Source: Micrococcaceae bacterium RIT 802
GTDB taxonomy: Bacteria > Actinomycetota > Actinomycetes > Actinomycetales > Micrococcaceae
Direction: 5' to 3'
Length of the DNA stretch: 64,000 nt
NCBI GenBank assembly: GCA_016892645.1
Contig: JAFEMX010000003.1
Location: 62,001-126,000 of the forward strand
Shown: positions 42,518 through 51,547 of the stretch, one piece after another
Layout of the letters: each line of letters opens with the position of its first letter
Position numbering within the stretch: position 1 is the first letter of the stretch
Notes under the pieces: model-generated
The model's database searches: none
What the model was told of the DNA's origin: nothing
What the model saw: only the letters and a program-made list of their open reading frames with translations
Program-made: the position numbers and the translations under genes

Positions 42518-44155
42518 CTACATCAGCCCCTGCTGGTAGGCATAGGCGGTGGCGGCGGATCGCGAGGAGATGTCGAGTTTGGAGAAGATGTTGCTGAGGT
42601 GCCGGGCAATGGTTTTCTCGCTCAGGAAGAGTACCTCGGCAATTTCCCGGTTGGTGCTCCCCGTGGCCACGGCACGCAGCACCTGGATCTCGCGTTGCGT
42701 GAGGCCTCCGGGCTCCGTCACCACGCTCGACGTCACCATGTCCTGCACGGCCTTCGCCTCCGGCGTAGCACCCAGCTGGCCGAAGACGGCAGCGGCAGCG
42801 TCGAACTCCATGTGGGCCGCATCCAGGTCGCCCAGTTCCCGGCAGCATCCTCCTTGGAGAACGCGAACACGGGCCCCCTGGTACGGAGCGCCGAGGCCCC
42901 TCCAGATGTCCGATGCACGGCGTAGTTCGTCAAGCGCTTCCCGGGGCCGCCCCTCAGCGAGGAGCACCTCCCCGATGGCTTGTTTGGACATGGCCTGCAG
43001 GAGCCGCGCATCGCCCCCGGCAGCGACCCCCACGAGTTCGTCAGCCGCGGCCCTGGCGTGCGCGACATGCCCGGCCGCCAACGCAATCTCCACGAAGACT
43101 GCCAGGGCCCGTGGGCGCTGGGGCTCCTGCCCTGGTTCCTCCAGTGCCCGGCTGATCCCGGACAGCGCCGCATCCACTCGCCCCTGGGCAAGGCGAAGGA
43201 GGGCGAAGCCCGGCTGGATCTCGTGGCCGCATGCGCTCGCGCGGCGATAGGAGTTCTCCGCGGCGGCATACTCGCCGCGCAGCCTGTGTAGCTCGCCGGA
43301 TTCGTAGTAGGCCATTCCGATTCCGGGCTGGCCGGGAGGGGTGGCGAGGCGATGGCAGGCGAGGTCGACCTGCTTCGTCGCTTCGTGCCACTCCCCGTTG
43401 AGGATGAGGATCTGCGCGCGATGGACGAGGCACTCCCCCCGGAAGGGGACCAGATCCGGCTGGGCGTCGCACCACCGGCTCAGCGCCCCAGTCCACTCCG
43501 CGGCCCGGCGGACGTCGAAGGTGTCGTGGCAGGCGATGATGACGGCGCAGTACACCAATCCCGAGACGATCGGCGAAACCTCGCCGGCAGCGACCGCGAC
43601 CATGACCTCGTCCAGCTTGGCCAGTCCGGCGGCACACTCGCCCACCGCGATTTTCGACTGGCCGATACCGAGCCCGCTCAAGGCCAGCAGTTCTGGCTGT
43701 CCCGAGGATCGGCCGACGTCTTGGGCCTGGGAGAAGAGCGCCAGCGCCGTGGCACCGTCGCCTTGCATGAGCGCCTGCAGCGCAGCCGGCAGGATCAACA
43801 GGCCGCGGAGCGGGGATCCACTGGATTCGGGCGAGGCCAGGTTCTCGGCCCGGCCCAACCAGCCGCCTGCTGGTCCCATCTGGCCCTGGTTCATCAGGTT
43901 GAACCCCAGCCAGAAAGCACATTCGGCGGCCTGTTCTCGTTCCGCGTGCTCGAGCCGTTGATGGTAGGCGCGGTCCAGCAGTGATACGCAGCCGTCGTCG
44001 TTGCCCACCAGCGCGCACACCTGCGCGAAGGATTCCAGATCGGCCGAGGACAGGCCCTCGGCGAGGTCCGCGGCACAATAGTGCCGGTGGGCTTCCGCCC
44101 ATGACCGCTCCGCACAGGCCGTTCGGGCCAGCCCGAGTGCCGCTGCTTCGCTCAT
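42518..44155 (-). CDS. LuxR-type regulator with TPR-like sensor domain
   Basis: A 545-residue protein. Most of it (residues 1-470) is helical repeats (Ala-rich, TPR-like), and the last 65 residues form a LuxR-type DNA-binding domain with LTQREIQVLRAVATG and NREIAEVLFLSEKTIARHLSNIFSKL. No N-terminal P-loop is visible, so it is not a classic LAL/MalT regulator. The ATG at 44155 follows AGGTGG. It is 141 bp upstream of the SemiSWEET-like gene and probably controls it and the monooxygenase; the ligand is unknown. Confidence 0.85.
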   Translation of the reverse strand: MSEAAALGLARTACAERSWAEAHRHYCAADLAEGLSSADLESFAQVCALVGNDDGCVSLLDRAYHQRLEHAEREQAAECAFWLGFNLMNQGQMGPAGGWLGRAENLASPESSGSPLRGLLILPAALQALMQGDGATALALFSQAQDVGRSSGQPELLALSGLGIGQSKIAVGECAAGLAKLDEVMVAVAAGEVSPIVSGLVYCAVIIACHDTFDVRRAAEWTGALSRWCDAQPDLVPFRGECLVHRAQILILNGEWHEATKQVDLACHRLATPPGQPGIGMAYYESGELHRLRGEYAAAENSYRRASACGHEIQPGFALLRLAQGRVDAALSGISRALEEPGQEPQRPRALAVFVEIALAAGHVAHARAAADELVGVAAGGDARLLQAMSKQAIGEVLLAEGRPREALDELRRASDIWRGLGAPYQGARVRVLQGGCCRELGDLDAAHMEFDAAAAVFGQLGATPEAKAVQDMVTSSVVTEPGGLTQREIQVLRAVATGSTNREIAEVLFLSEKTIARHLSNIFSKLDISSRSAATAYAYQQGLM

Positions 44156-44251
44156 CGCCACCACCTGCTGCTGCGGCCGCTGGCGCGGTCCGCGCCGGTC
44201 CGGGAACCGGTGGGGAGAATTCTACCGCCATTCGACGGGCCGAGCGGGTTC

Positions 44252-45295
44252 CTACAGCGCGGCTTCCTCGACTTGCTGTCCCTCGCGGGCCAGGGCGGTC
44301 AGGCGGGAGACGGCACGGAAGTACTTCTTCTGGTAGCCCCCGGCCATCATCTCCTCGGTGAAGAGCCCGCTGAAGGGTTTGCCGCTGGCGACGATCGGCA
44401 CGTCCTTGTCATACAGCCGGTCGGCCAGGACCACGAAGCGCAAGGCCAGGGCCTGTTCGGTGATGGTGTGCACGTTGTGCAGCACCAGCACGTCGATGTC
44501 GGCGACGAGCTGGCGGTAGCGGCTCGGGTGCACGGAGGACAGGTGCTTGACCAGTGCGCCGAAGTCGTCGACGGCCAGGACCTTGTCCGGGTAGCGTCCG
44601 GTGGCGGTGGCCTCGAGCGAGTCGTCGTCCTCCGGCTCGGGTGCCTCGGCCAGGCCGCGGTGGCGGAAGTCCTCGCCGTCGATGCGCAGCACGTCGAACT
44701 GGTCGGCGAGCACCTGGATCTCCCGCTGGAAGTCCACGGCGGCAAAGCGGCCCTCGCCCAGGGATCCGGGCAGGGTGTTGGAGGTCGCGGCCAGCTTCAC
44801 ACCGGCGTCGGACAATTCACGCATGAGCCGGGACATCAGCACCGTGTCGCCCGGATCGTCGAGTTCGAATTCATCGATGCAGACCAGCTGGTAGCCGCTG
44901 AGGACCTCGACGGTCTTGCGGAAGGACAGGGCGCCGACCAGGTTCGTGTACTCCACGAACGTGCCGAAGGCCTTCGGGCCGGGCGCCGCATGCCAGAGGG
45001 AGGCCAGCAGGTGTGTCTTGCCGACGCCGAATCCCCCGTCGAGGTAGATCCCGGCCTTGGTCTGGGGGGACTTGCCGCCGAAGATCCGGCCCAGCAGCGA
45101 CTTCTTGCCCGTGCCGATGCCGGCGGCGAACCCCCGAAGGGCCTCGACCGCTTCGGTCTGGGTCGGCTGCGCCGGATCCGGACGGTACGTGTCGAAGGAC
45201 ACCACCCCGAACCGGTACGACGGGTGGAACCCGGCCGGGAGCTCGTCCGGGGAGACCTGAGGTGTGCGTTCGGTCAGGTGTTCGATGTGTGCCAC
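44252..45295 (-). CDS. zapE: Cell division ATPase ZapE (AFG1 family)
   Basis: A 347-residue P-loop ATPase of the ZapE/AFG1 family. GIYLDGGFGVGKTHLLASLW is Walker A and YQLVCIDEFELDD is Walker B. KLAATSNTLPGSLGEGRF and the C-terminal LRFVVLADRLYDKDVPIVAS segment are typical. In E. coli it acts on FtsZ at the division site; mitochondrial AFG1 is linked to protein quality control. The GTG at 45295 was chosen because an AAGGAA lies upstream and earlier codons look non-coding. It is divergent from the rhodanese gene. Confidence 0.88.
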   Translation of the reverse strand: MAHIEHLTERTPQVSPDELPAGFHPSYRFGVVSFDTYRPDPAQPTQTEAVEALRGFAAGIGTGKKSLLGRIFGGKSPQTKAGIYLDGGFGVGKTHLLASLWHAAPGPKAFGTFVEYTNLVGALSFRKTVEVLSGYQLVCIDEFELDDPGDTVLMSRLMRELSDAGVKLAATSNTLPGSLGEGRFAAVDFQREIQVLADQFDVLRIDGEDFRHRGLAEAPEPEDDDSLEATATGRYPDKVLAVDDFGALVKHLSSVHPSRYRQLVADIDVLVLHNVHTITEQALALRFVVLADRLYDKDVPIVASGKPFSGLFTEEMMAGGYQKKYFRAVSRLTALAREGQQVEEAAL

Positions 45296-45470
45296 GGGCG
45301 GGGTCGGTTCCTTAGGTGCGGGGACGGGCCGGCGCGCTGGGCGCGCCACCGCCAAGTTTACGCCCCGCGCGCAATACACCGCCGCCGATGACCCGCGGGG
45401 CCCGCTCCCCGGGGGCGGAGGACTAGGCTGGATGGCAGATCCGTACCGTCGTGTGAAGTGAGGAACCATC

Positions 45471-46379
45471 ATGAGCATTGCCCCCGATACCACCACGAAG
45501 TTCGCCGCCTACGCCCACCCCGAGCGCCTGGTCTCCACCGACTGGCTGGCCGCGCACCTGGGTGACGAGGGGATCGCCGTCGTGGAGTCGAACGAGGACA
45601 TCCTGCTCTATTCCACCGGTCACATCCCCGGCGCCGTCAACATCGACTGGCACACCGACCTGAACGACGAGGTCACCCGCGACTACATCGACGGGGAGGC
45701 CTTCGCCCGGCTGATGTCGGCCAAGGGCATCTCCCGCGACACGACCATCGTGGTCTACGGGGACAAGAGCAACTGGTGGGCCGCCTACGCCCTCTGGGTG
45801 TTCACCCTCTTCGGCCACGAGGACGTCCGCCTGCTCGACGGCGGACGCGACAAGTGGCTGGCCGAGGAGCGCGAAACCACCCGCGAGGCGCCGACGCCGG
45901 AGCCGGCGGACTACCCCGTGGTGCCGCGCAACGACGACGCCATCCGCGCCTTCCGCGAGGACGTCACGGCCCACTTCGGCAAGCCGCTGATCGACGTGCG
46001 CTCACCCGAGGAGTACACCGGCGAACGCACCCACATGCCGGCCTACCCGCAGGAGGGCACCCTGCGCGGCGGGCACATCCCCACCGCGGCGTCGGTCCCC
46101 TGGGCCAAGGCGGCCAACGCGGACGGCACCTTCCGCGACCGCGCCGAGCTGGAGGCCCTGTACCTGGACGAGGCAGGGCTCGCCCCCGGCGACGACGTCA
46201 TCGCCTACTGCCGCATCGGCGAACGCTCCAGCCACACCTGGTTCGTGCTCAAGCACCTGCTCGGCTTCGAGACGGTGCGCAACTACGACGGTTCCTGGAC
46301 CGAATGGGGCAACGCGGTCCGCGCCCCCATCACCGTCGGCGCCGAGCGCGGCGACGTGCCCGCCTCGGCCCGCGACTGA
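45471..46379 (+). CDS. sseA: Thiosulfate/3-mercaptopyruvate sulfurtransferase (rhodanese)
   Basis: A 302-residue protein with two rhodanese domains. The first (residues about 15-140, ending near [12 protein letters not shown]) is inactive. The second (about 165-295) carries the catalytic Cys in [18 protein letters not shown], with the CRIGER loop common in actinobacterial thiosulfate sulfurtransferases. It moves a sulfane sulfur to a thiol acceptor in the cytoplasm. A TAGGCT at 45424-45429 may be its -10 box. It is followed 31 nt later by sufE, suggesting a sulfur-transfer operon. Confidence 0.92.
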   Translation: MSIAPDTTTKFAAYAHPERLVSTDWLAAHLGDEGIAVVESNEDILLYSTGHIPGAVNIDWHTDLNDEVTRDYIDGEAFARLMSAKGISRDTTIVVYGDKSNWWAAYALWVFTLFGHEDVRLLDGGRDKWLAEERETTREAPTPEPADYPVVPRNDDAIRAFREDVTAHFGKPLIDVRSPEEYTGERTHMPAYPQEGTLRGGHIPTAASVPWAKAANADGTFRDRAELEALYLDEAGLAPGDDVIAYCRIGERSSHTWFVLKHLLGFETVRNYDGSWTEWGNAVRAPITVGAERGDVPASARD

Positions 46380-46410
46380 CCCACCACTGCCACCTAAGGA
46401 GCATCCGACC

Positions 46411-46857
46411 ATGAGTGATACAGCCGTTCCCGCCGCCCTGGCGGAGATCATCGACGACTTCAACGCGGTGACCGAGCGTGAACGCCTGGAAATGCTGCTG
46501 GAGTTCTCCGACGAGTTGCCGGCCCTGCCGGAGCGCCTCTCCGAGCATCCGGAACTGCTCGAGCAGGTCGTGGAGTGCCAGTCGCCGCTGTTCCTGACCC
46601 TGGAGATCGCCGCGACGGACGCCCACGAGGTCAGCCTGTTCTTCTCCGCACCCCCGGAGGCGCCGACCTCCCGCGGCTTTGCCGGGGTCCTGCAGGAAGG
46701 GCTCGATGGGCTGCCGGCGGCCGTGATCCTGGCCGTCCCCGACGACATGCCCGACCGGTTGGGCCTCACCCGCGCCATCACGCCGCTGCGCATGCGCGGG
46801 ATGACCTCCATGCTCGCCCGGATCAAGCGCAAGATCAACGAGGCGCTGGCCGCCTAG
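46411..46857 (+). CDS. sufE: SufE-family sulfur acceptor protein
   Basis: A 148-residue protein of the SufE family, which accepts sulfur from a cysteine desulfurase and passes it to Fe-S assembly. The acceptor Cys is Cys56 in EQVVECQSPLFL, and the C-terminal MRGMTSMLARIKRKI helix is typical. GGAG lies upstream. It follows a rhodanese gene rather than sufS. A role linking rhodanese sulfur to Fe-S repair is an inference from position. Confidence 0.9.
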   Translation: MSDTAVPAALAEIIDDFNAVTERERLEMLLEFSDELPALPERLSEHPELLEQVVECQSPLFLTLEIAATDAHEVSLFFSAPPEAPTSRGFAGVLQEGLDGLPAAVILAVPDDMPDRLGLTRAITPLRMRGMTSMLARIKRKINEALAA

Positions 46858-46871
46858 CGGTCGGGGCAACG

Positions 46872-47399
46872 ATGTCCACGGCACGCCGCCGCCACGACGT
46901 CTCCGGGACGCCGGCCACCCTGGCCCTGGATGCCGGGGACGTGGCCTACCGGACCCACGCCTACGACCACGACCCGGCGGCGCCGTCGTACGGCACGGAG
47001 GCCGCCGGGGCGCTGGGCGTGGACCCCGCCCGGGTGTTCAAGACGCTGCTGGTCGACACCGGGCGTGGCGGTGCCGACTCCCTGGCGGTGGCCATCGTGC
47101 CGGTCACCGGCTCGCTGGACCTGAAGGCGGCGGCCGCGGCGTTGGGTGCCAAGAAGGTGCGGATGGCCGATCCGGCCGACGCGCAGCGCCGCACCGGTTA
47201 CGTGCTCGGGGGCATCTCGCCGCTCGGGCAGCGCCACCGCTCCCCCACCCTGCTCGATGCCTCCGCGGCCGCCTGGGCGACGGTGTTCGTCTCCGGCGGG
47301 CGCCGTGGCCTGGAAATCGAACTCGATCCGGCCGATCTGGCCCGCCTGACCGGCGCGGTGACGGCCCCGGTGGCAGGACCCTCACGGGCCGCTTCCTAA
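46872..47399 (+). CDS. ybaK: Cys-tRNA(Pro)/Cys-tRNA(Cys) deacylase, YbaK family
   Basis: A 175-residue YbaK/EbsC-family editing enzyme that hydrolyses misacylated tRNA(Pro). The segments VFKTLLVDTGRG, VAIVPVTGSLDLKAAAAALGAKKVRMAD (catalytic Lys region), TGYVLGGISPLGQR and VFVSGGRRGLEIEL fit the family. The ATG at 46872 is 14 nt after sufE. Its stop overlaps the stop of the convergent hydrolase gene by two bases, leaving no space for a terminator. Confidence 0.92.
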   Translation: MSTARRRHDVSGTPATLALDAGDVAYRTHAYDHDPAAPSYGTEAAGALGVDPARVFKTLLVDTGRGGADSLAVAIVPVTGSLDLKAAAAALGAKKVRMADPADAQRRTGYVLGGISPLGQRHRSPTLLDASAAAWATVFVSGGRRGLEIELDPADLARLTGAVTAPVAGPSRAAS

Positions 47400-48649
47400 C
47401 CCACGGATCCTCCGTCCCGGCCGGCCCCGGGCCGCGGGGCACGCATCATCCGGGCCAGCCACCGGGTGACCGTGTCGTCCCAGCGCCGCGGGTCGACGTT
47501 CCATTCGAGGGTATGGCCGGCCACCGTGAAGCGTTCGAACGTAACCATCTCGGGATTGAGCTCGGCCAGCTGCGCGGAGGGGCCCACGGGGACGAAATCG
47601 TCGTCCTCGCTGTGCAGGATCAGCGTGGGGACCCGCAACTGGTCCGCCTTGGCGATCCAGTTCAGCGCCCTGAGGTCCAGCGGGGTGGCCAACCCGGTGA
47701 TGGCCCGGCCGGCCCGGTTGGACAGCATCCACTGCCCCATGCGGCCGACGGCCTCCGGGATGCGGTTCAGTTTCGCCTGGTGCAGCAGCACGTCGATCCA
47801 ATTCACCACCGGCCCGTCGAGCACCAGCGCCTGGATGTGGCGCTTGTGCCGTGACCGGTCCGCGACCTGCAGGCAGATCGCCCCGCCCATGGACCAGCCC
47901 ATGAGGATGATGTCGCGGGCACCGTGGGCCAGTGCGAACTCGATCGCCGCCTCGACGTCCTCCCATTCGGTGCTGCCCAGCCCGTAGCGCTGGTCCGCGG
48001 CAAAGGGGGCCACGCCGTCGTTCCGGTAGGAGATCAGCAGCGAGGTGATGCCGAGGCCGCCGGTGGTCGAGAGCGCGCGCAGCCCCTCGGTGCGCGAGGC
48101 GCCGCGCCCATGCACCATGATCGCCCACGTGTCGGCGCGGTCGGTTCCGCCGACCAGCCAGGCCGGGGCCTCGCCGACCGGGGTGGGGATGTCGACGCGC
48201 TCGGCCGTGACGCCGGCGTCCTCGGGGGTCTCGTAGACGACGCCGGACCACCAGCCGCGCACCGCGGTGGCCAGCTCCCCGGCGTAGACGTGCTCGACCC
48301 GGCGGGTGACGGTGCCCTCGGCGGGGATGAAGGAGAGGACCTCGCCGATCCGGGCGTGCCCGCGGCCGGCCTGGAAGTAGAGCGAATACGTTCCGGGGGC
48401 GGTGGTCTCCGCGGTGGCCGGCAGGATCACCTCGAGCCCCTCGGCACCGCGGACGACGGCGAGGATGGCCAGGTCCTCGGTCTTGCGTCCCGGGGTCACC
48501 ACCTGGCGGGCGAAGTATCCGGCCAGTGCCGAGGCGCTGGCGGCCAGCAGGGATCCTGCGGCGACGCCCACGCCGGCGCCGAGCACCGCCCACCGCAGCA
48601 TGGGGGCCTTGCGATCGGCAGGGGCGGCGGTCGACGTGTACTCGCGCAT
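47396..48649 (-). CDS. Alpha/beta hydrolase with N-terminal membrane anchor
   Basis: A 417-residue protein. An N-terminal hydrophobic helix (residues about 18-44) is followed by an extended beta-rich region and an alpha/beta hydrolase domain with IMVHGRGASRTEGL (oxyanion region) and LMGWSMGGAICLQ, the nucleophile Ser in GWSMGG. The late HSEDDDFVP and AGHTLEWN segments supply the Asp and His. It probably acts outside the membrane on an ester or peptide substrate that is not known. An in-frame ATG at 48670 is an alternative start. It is divergent from msrB. Confidence 0.8.
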   Translation of the reverse strand: MREYTSTAAPADRKAPMLRWAVLGAGVGVAAGSLLAASASALAGYFARQVVTPGRKTEDLAILAVVRGAEGLEVILPATAETTAPGTYSLYFQAGRGHARIGEVLSFIPAEGTVTRRVEHVYAGELATAVRGWWSGVVYETPEDAGVTAERVDIPTPVGEAPAWLVGGTDRADTWAIMVHGRGASRTEGLRALSTTGGLGITSLLISYRNDGVAPFAADQRYGLGSTEWEDVEAAIEFALAHGARDIILMGWSMGGAICLQVADRSRHKRHIQALVLDGPVVNWIDVLLHQAKLNRIPEAVGRMGQWMLSNRAGRAITGLATPLDLRALNWIAKADQLRVPTLILHSEDDDFVPVGPSAQLAELNPEMVTFERFTVAGHTLEWNVDPRRWDDTVTRWLARMMRAPRPGAGRDGGSVG

Positions 48650-48756
48650 GCCCCCATCATTGCAAGTCATCGGTGGACGGCCAAGTTCCGGCGCGGCGGT
48701 TTCCGGCCGTGCCTCCCTGCGGGAATGGCCCGGCGGCCCCGGACGTTGGGGTGGGT

Positions 48757-49191
48757 GTGAGTACATTTCCTGATTCGAATGCCCCGTCCTTTCCCGTGGT
48801 CAAGACCGACGAGGAATGGAAGCAAGAGCTGACGCCCGAGGAGTACCAGGTGCTGCGCCAGGCCGGAACCGAACGGCCGTTCACCGGCGAGTACTGGGAC
48901 AGCACGACCGAGGGCGTCTACGCCTGCCGCGCTTGTGGTGCCGAGCTGTTCACCAGCAAGGAGAAGTTCGGTTCGCACTGCGGCTGGCCCTCCTTCTACG
49001 CGCCGCTGGCCGAGGGGACCGTGCGGTACCTGCACGACAACTCCCTGGGGATGAAGCGCGTGGAGGTCCGGTGCGCCGCGTGCGATTCGCACCTGGGGCA
49101 CCTCTTCGAGGGCGAGGGGTACGACACCCCCACCGACCAGCGGTTCTGCATCAACTCGGTGTCGCTGGACCTGCGTCCCGCCACGGCGTAG
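48757..49191 (+). CDS. msrB: Peptide-methionine (R)-S-oxide reductase
   Basis: A 144-residue enzyme that repairs oxidised methionine. The zinc Cys pairs are C57/C60 (YACRACG) and C106/C109 (RCAACD), and the catalytic Cys is C131 in QRFCINSVSLDL. GSHCGWPSFYAPL is the methionine-sulfoxide pocket. GTG 48757 was chosen, with a G-rich run in place of a clear Shine-Dalgarno; a GTG 6 nt earlier is possible. MsrA is not in the window. Confidence 0.94.
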   Translation: MSTFPDSNAPSFPVVKTDEEWKQELTPEEYQVLRQAGTERPFTGEYWDSTTEGVYACRACGAELFTSKEKFGSHCGWPSFYAPLAEGTVRYLHDNSLGMKRVEVRCAACDSHLGHLFEGEGYDTPTDQRFCINSVSLDLRPATA

Positions 49192-49368
49192 GCAGCGCGA
49201 CCTCCGCTGGGCCTGCGGCGGTCGCTCCCGTCCTCGAGCCTGATATTTGCTTAGGCTCAACCCGTCTCAACGCCAGTGCTGCTTGATCTTCCCTAGGCTG
49301 GAAGCACCATCACGGCAGCAGGCCGCCGCATCCGGCGCGGCCCCGGAGACGATTCGAGGTGCAGGACG

Positions 49369-50760
49369 ATGTCCCAGGCAACCATCACGCACGACACCCA
49401 CCACGGACACGACGGCGACGTCGCCCGCGATCCGGCCTGGCTGGAGCTGAAGGCCGCGGCCACCGCGTTGCAGGAACTGCAGGTCAAGGACGGTTCGGTC
49501 CCCGAGGTTTCCGACCATGCCCGCGCCGCCGAACTCACCACCGCCATCACCGCGTCCGTGGCCGGGCTGCGCCACCACTTCGAGCACGACGGCGCCTACC
49601 TGGACCGCGTCGTGGAGGACCTCGGGGCCTGGGCCGGGTCCGGCTTCGGCGTCCCCGACTTCCTCGATTCCCTGCAGGCCTTCCAGCCGCAGCTGGACCG
49701 CGTCGACGGGCTGCGCCACCTGGTCGTGTTCCCGATGTACACGCAGAACGGCTCGGCCAACCGCCTCGTGGAAGCCGTCCTGGTCGAGGTCATCTGGCCC
49801 GACTTCATCGCCGAGCTCGAGGCCGGCGCCTACTCCAACCGGCTCTTCGTCCCGCTGCGCTTCCTGGACTTCACCCCCGGCTACGACACCAACTCGGCGG
49901 TGCTCTTCCCCGAGTCGGTCGCCATGCGCGAGACCCCGGCGTTCACCTGGGGCGCCATCTTCCAGGACCGCGAGGCGGCCCGCTACCGCCGCGTCGTCGC
50001 CGCCGCCGCCGAGATCACCAACCTCGAGCTGCCCGCGGAGGCCGCCGAGCTGGTCGCCAACCAGCGCCTGGCGGAGGAGACGTTCATCATGTGGGACATG
50101 ATCCACGACCGCACCCACATGCGCGGGGACCTGCCCTTCGACCCGTTCATGATCAAGCAGCGCATGCCCTTCTTCCTGTACTCGCTCGAGGAGCTGCGCT
50201 GCGACCTGACGGCGTTCCGCGAATGCGTCAAGATCGCCGCCGCCCCGGATTCGGCCCCCGAGGCCGCCCGCCACGCCCGCCTGGTGCAGTATGCGGTCAT
50301 CTTCGACCGCATCTTCCGCTTCGCCATCACCGGCAACCGGGTGCGCAACTACGACGGACTCGGCGGGCAGCTGCTCTTCGCCTGGATGCACCAGCACCAC
50401 GTCCTGCACTGGACCGACACGAAGCTCACCATCGACTGGGATGCCGTCCCGGACGTCGTCAGCGCCCTGGGCGATGCCATCGACGAACTCTACTGGCGCT
50501 CCATCGACCGCCCCAAGCTCGCCCACTGGCTGGCGGCCTACGAGCTCGTCTCCGCGACCGTCACCCCGCACCCGGCCTCGGTCTGGGCGCAGGGTAAGGA
50601 CGCGCTGCCGCTGACGGAACCGCTGAAGGAGATGACCAACCAGGTCCTGGACGACGAGTTCCCGCTCTCGATGTTCTACGAGGCGCTGGACAAGAAGATG
50701 AAGCCGGTCATCGAGTCCACCGTGGGCATCACCGCGGCCGACGAGCCGGCCGCGGCCTAG
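49369..50760 (+). CDS. DUF6421 family protein
   Basis: A 463-residue soluble, mostly helical protein of the actinobacterial DUF6421 family. The recognised segments include FPMYTQNGSANRLVEAVL, FTPGYDTNSAVLFPESVA and MWDMIHDRTHMRGDLPFDPF, the last with two His residues that could bind a metal. LFAWMHQHHVLHW holds more His. No function is known. It is followed at once by an SDR gene and then a threonine aldolase gene. The gap after msrB holds two TAGGCT hexamers that may be promoters. Confidence 0.8.
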   Translation: MSQATITHDTHHGHDGDVARDPAWLELKAAATALQELQVKDGSVPEVSDHARAAELTTAITASVAGLRHHFEHDGAYLDRVVEDLGAWAGSGFGVPDFLDSLQAFQPQLDRVDGLRHLVVFPMYTQNGSANRLVEAVLVEVIWPDFIAELEAGAYSNRLFVPLRFLDFTPGYDTNSAVLFPESVAMRETPAFTWGAIFQDREAARYRRVVAAAAEITNLELPAEAAELVANQRLAEETFIMWDMIHDRTHMRGDLPFDPFMIKQRMPFFLYSLEELRCDLTAFRECVKIAAAPDSAPEAARHARLVQYAVIFDRIFRFAITGNRVRNYDGLGGQLLFAWMHQHHVLHWTDTKLTIDWDAVPDVVSALGDAIDELYWRSIDRPKLAHWLAAYELVSATVTPHPASVWAQGKDALPLTEPLKEMTNQVLDDEFPLSMFYEALDKKMKPVIESTVGITAADEPAAA

Positions 50761-50763
50761 ACT
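50758..50763 (+). promoter_or_regulatory. -10-like hexamer overlapping the DUF6421 stop codon
   Basis: TAGACT includes the TAG stop of DUF6421 and is followed by 6 nt and the SDR ATG at 50770. The SDR gene may therefore have its own leaderless transcript in addition to readthrough. Confidence 0.45.
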
Positions 50764-50769
50764 GCACCC

Positions 50770-51501
50770 ATGACCACCACGCAGTCCCCCACCGTCCTCA
50801 TCGCCGGGGCCACGTCCGCCTCCGGCGTCGCCGCCGCACAGGCATTGCACGACGCCGGTGCCCGGGTCCTCGTCGCCGGCACCAGTGCCGAGCGGCTCGC
50901 CGAGCGCCTGCCCTTCGCCGCCGGACGGTACGCCGCCGACCTGTCGGACCCCGCGGCGGCGCACGCCTTGGCCGACCGGATCCACGACGAGGTCGGGCCC
51001 ATCGACGGGCTCATCCACCTCGTCGGCGGATGGCGCGGCGGCAAGGGGCTGGCCGGGCAGTCGGACGAGGACTACGACTTCCTGCACCGCAACGTGGTCA
51101 CGACCCTGCGCAACACCTCTCGGGCCTTCTATGCCGACATCGCCGCCTCGCCGGTGGGGCGCCTGGCGGTGGTCTCCTCGACCGCCGTCCGGCAGCCCAC
51201 CGGCTCGGGGGCGAACTACGTGGCCGTCAAGGCGGCCGCCGAAGCCTGGACGATGGCCACCGCGGCCGGCTTGCGCGCCGCCCAGTCCGGCAGCAAACAG
51301 ACACCGGTCCCCCAGCATTCGGCAGCCGTCGTGCTGGTCATCAAGGCCTTCGTCGATGCGGCTGCCCGTCAACGGGACCCGGAGAAGGACTTCGCCGGAT
51401 TCACCGACGTGACCGACTTCGCCACCGCGGTCGCCGGCCTGTTCGACGCGGACGCCGCGGCACTGAACGGCACCCGGCTGTCACTGGTACCGCGGGCATA
51501 G
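50770..51501 (+). CDS. Short-chain dehydrogenase/reductase
   Basis: A 243-residue SDR protein. The cofactor motif is modified: VLIAGATSASGVAAAQAL, with GATSASG in place of the usual TGxxxGxG. The catalytic Ser and the Tyr-x-x-x-Lys lie in VVSSTAVRQP and GANYVAVKAAAEAW. It is an NAD(P)-dependent oxidoreductase with unknown substrate. It sits 9 nt after DUF6421, with which it probably works. Confidence 0.87.
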   Translation: MTTTQSPTVLIAGATSASGVAAAQALHDAGARVLVAGTSAERLAERLPFAAGRYAADLSDPAAAHALADRIHDEVGPIDGLIHLVGGWRGGKGLAGQSDEDYDFLHRNVVTTLRNTSRAFYADIAASPVGRLAVVSSTAVRQPTGSGANYVAVKAAAEAWTMATAAGLRAAQSGSKQTPVPQHSAAVVLVIKAFVDAAARQRDPEKDFAGFTDVTDFATAVAGLFDADAAALNGTRLSLVPRA

Positions 51502-51514
51502 ACTGAATCCACTT

Positions 51515-51524
51515 CCCCCCCCCC
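51515..51524. repeat. Run of ten C residues
   Basis: An uninterrupted C10 tract lies 24 nt before the threonine aldolase start, just downstream of a TAGACT hexamer. It is the longest mononucleotide run I noticed in the window. Confidence 0.9.
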
Positions 51525-51547
51525 GCCAGCAACTCCTGAGGATAAAC

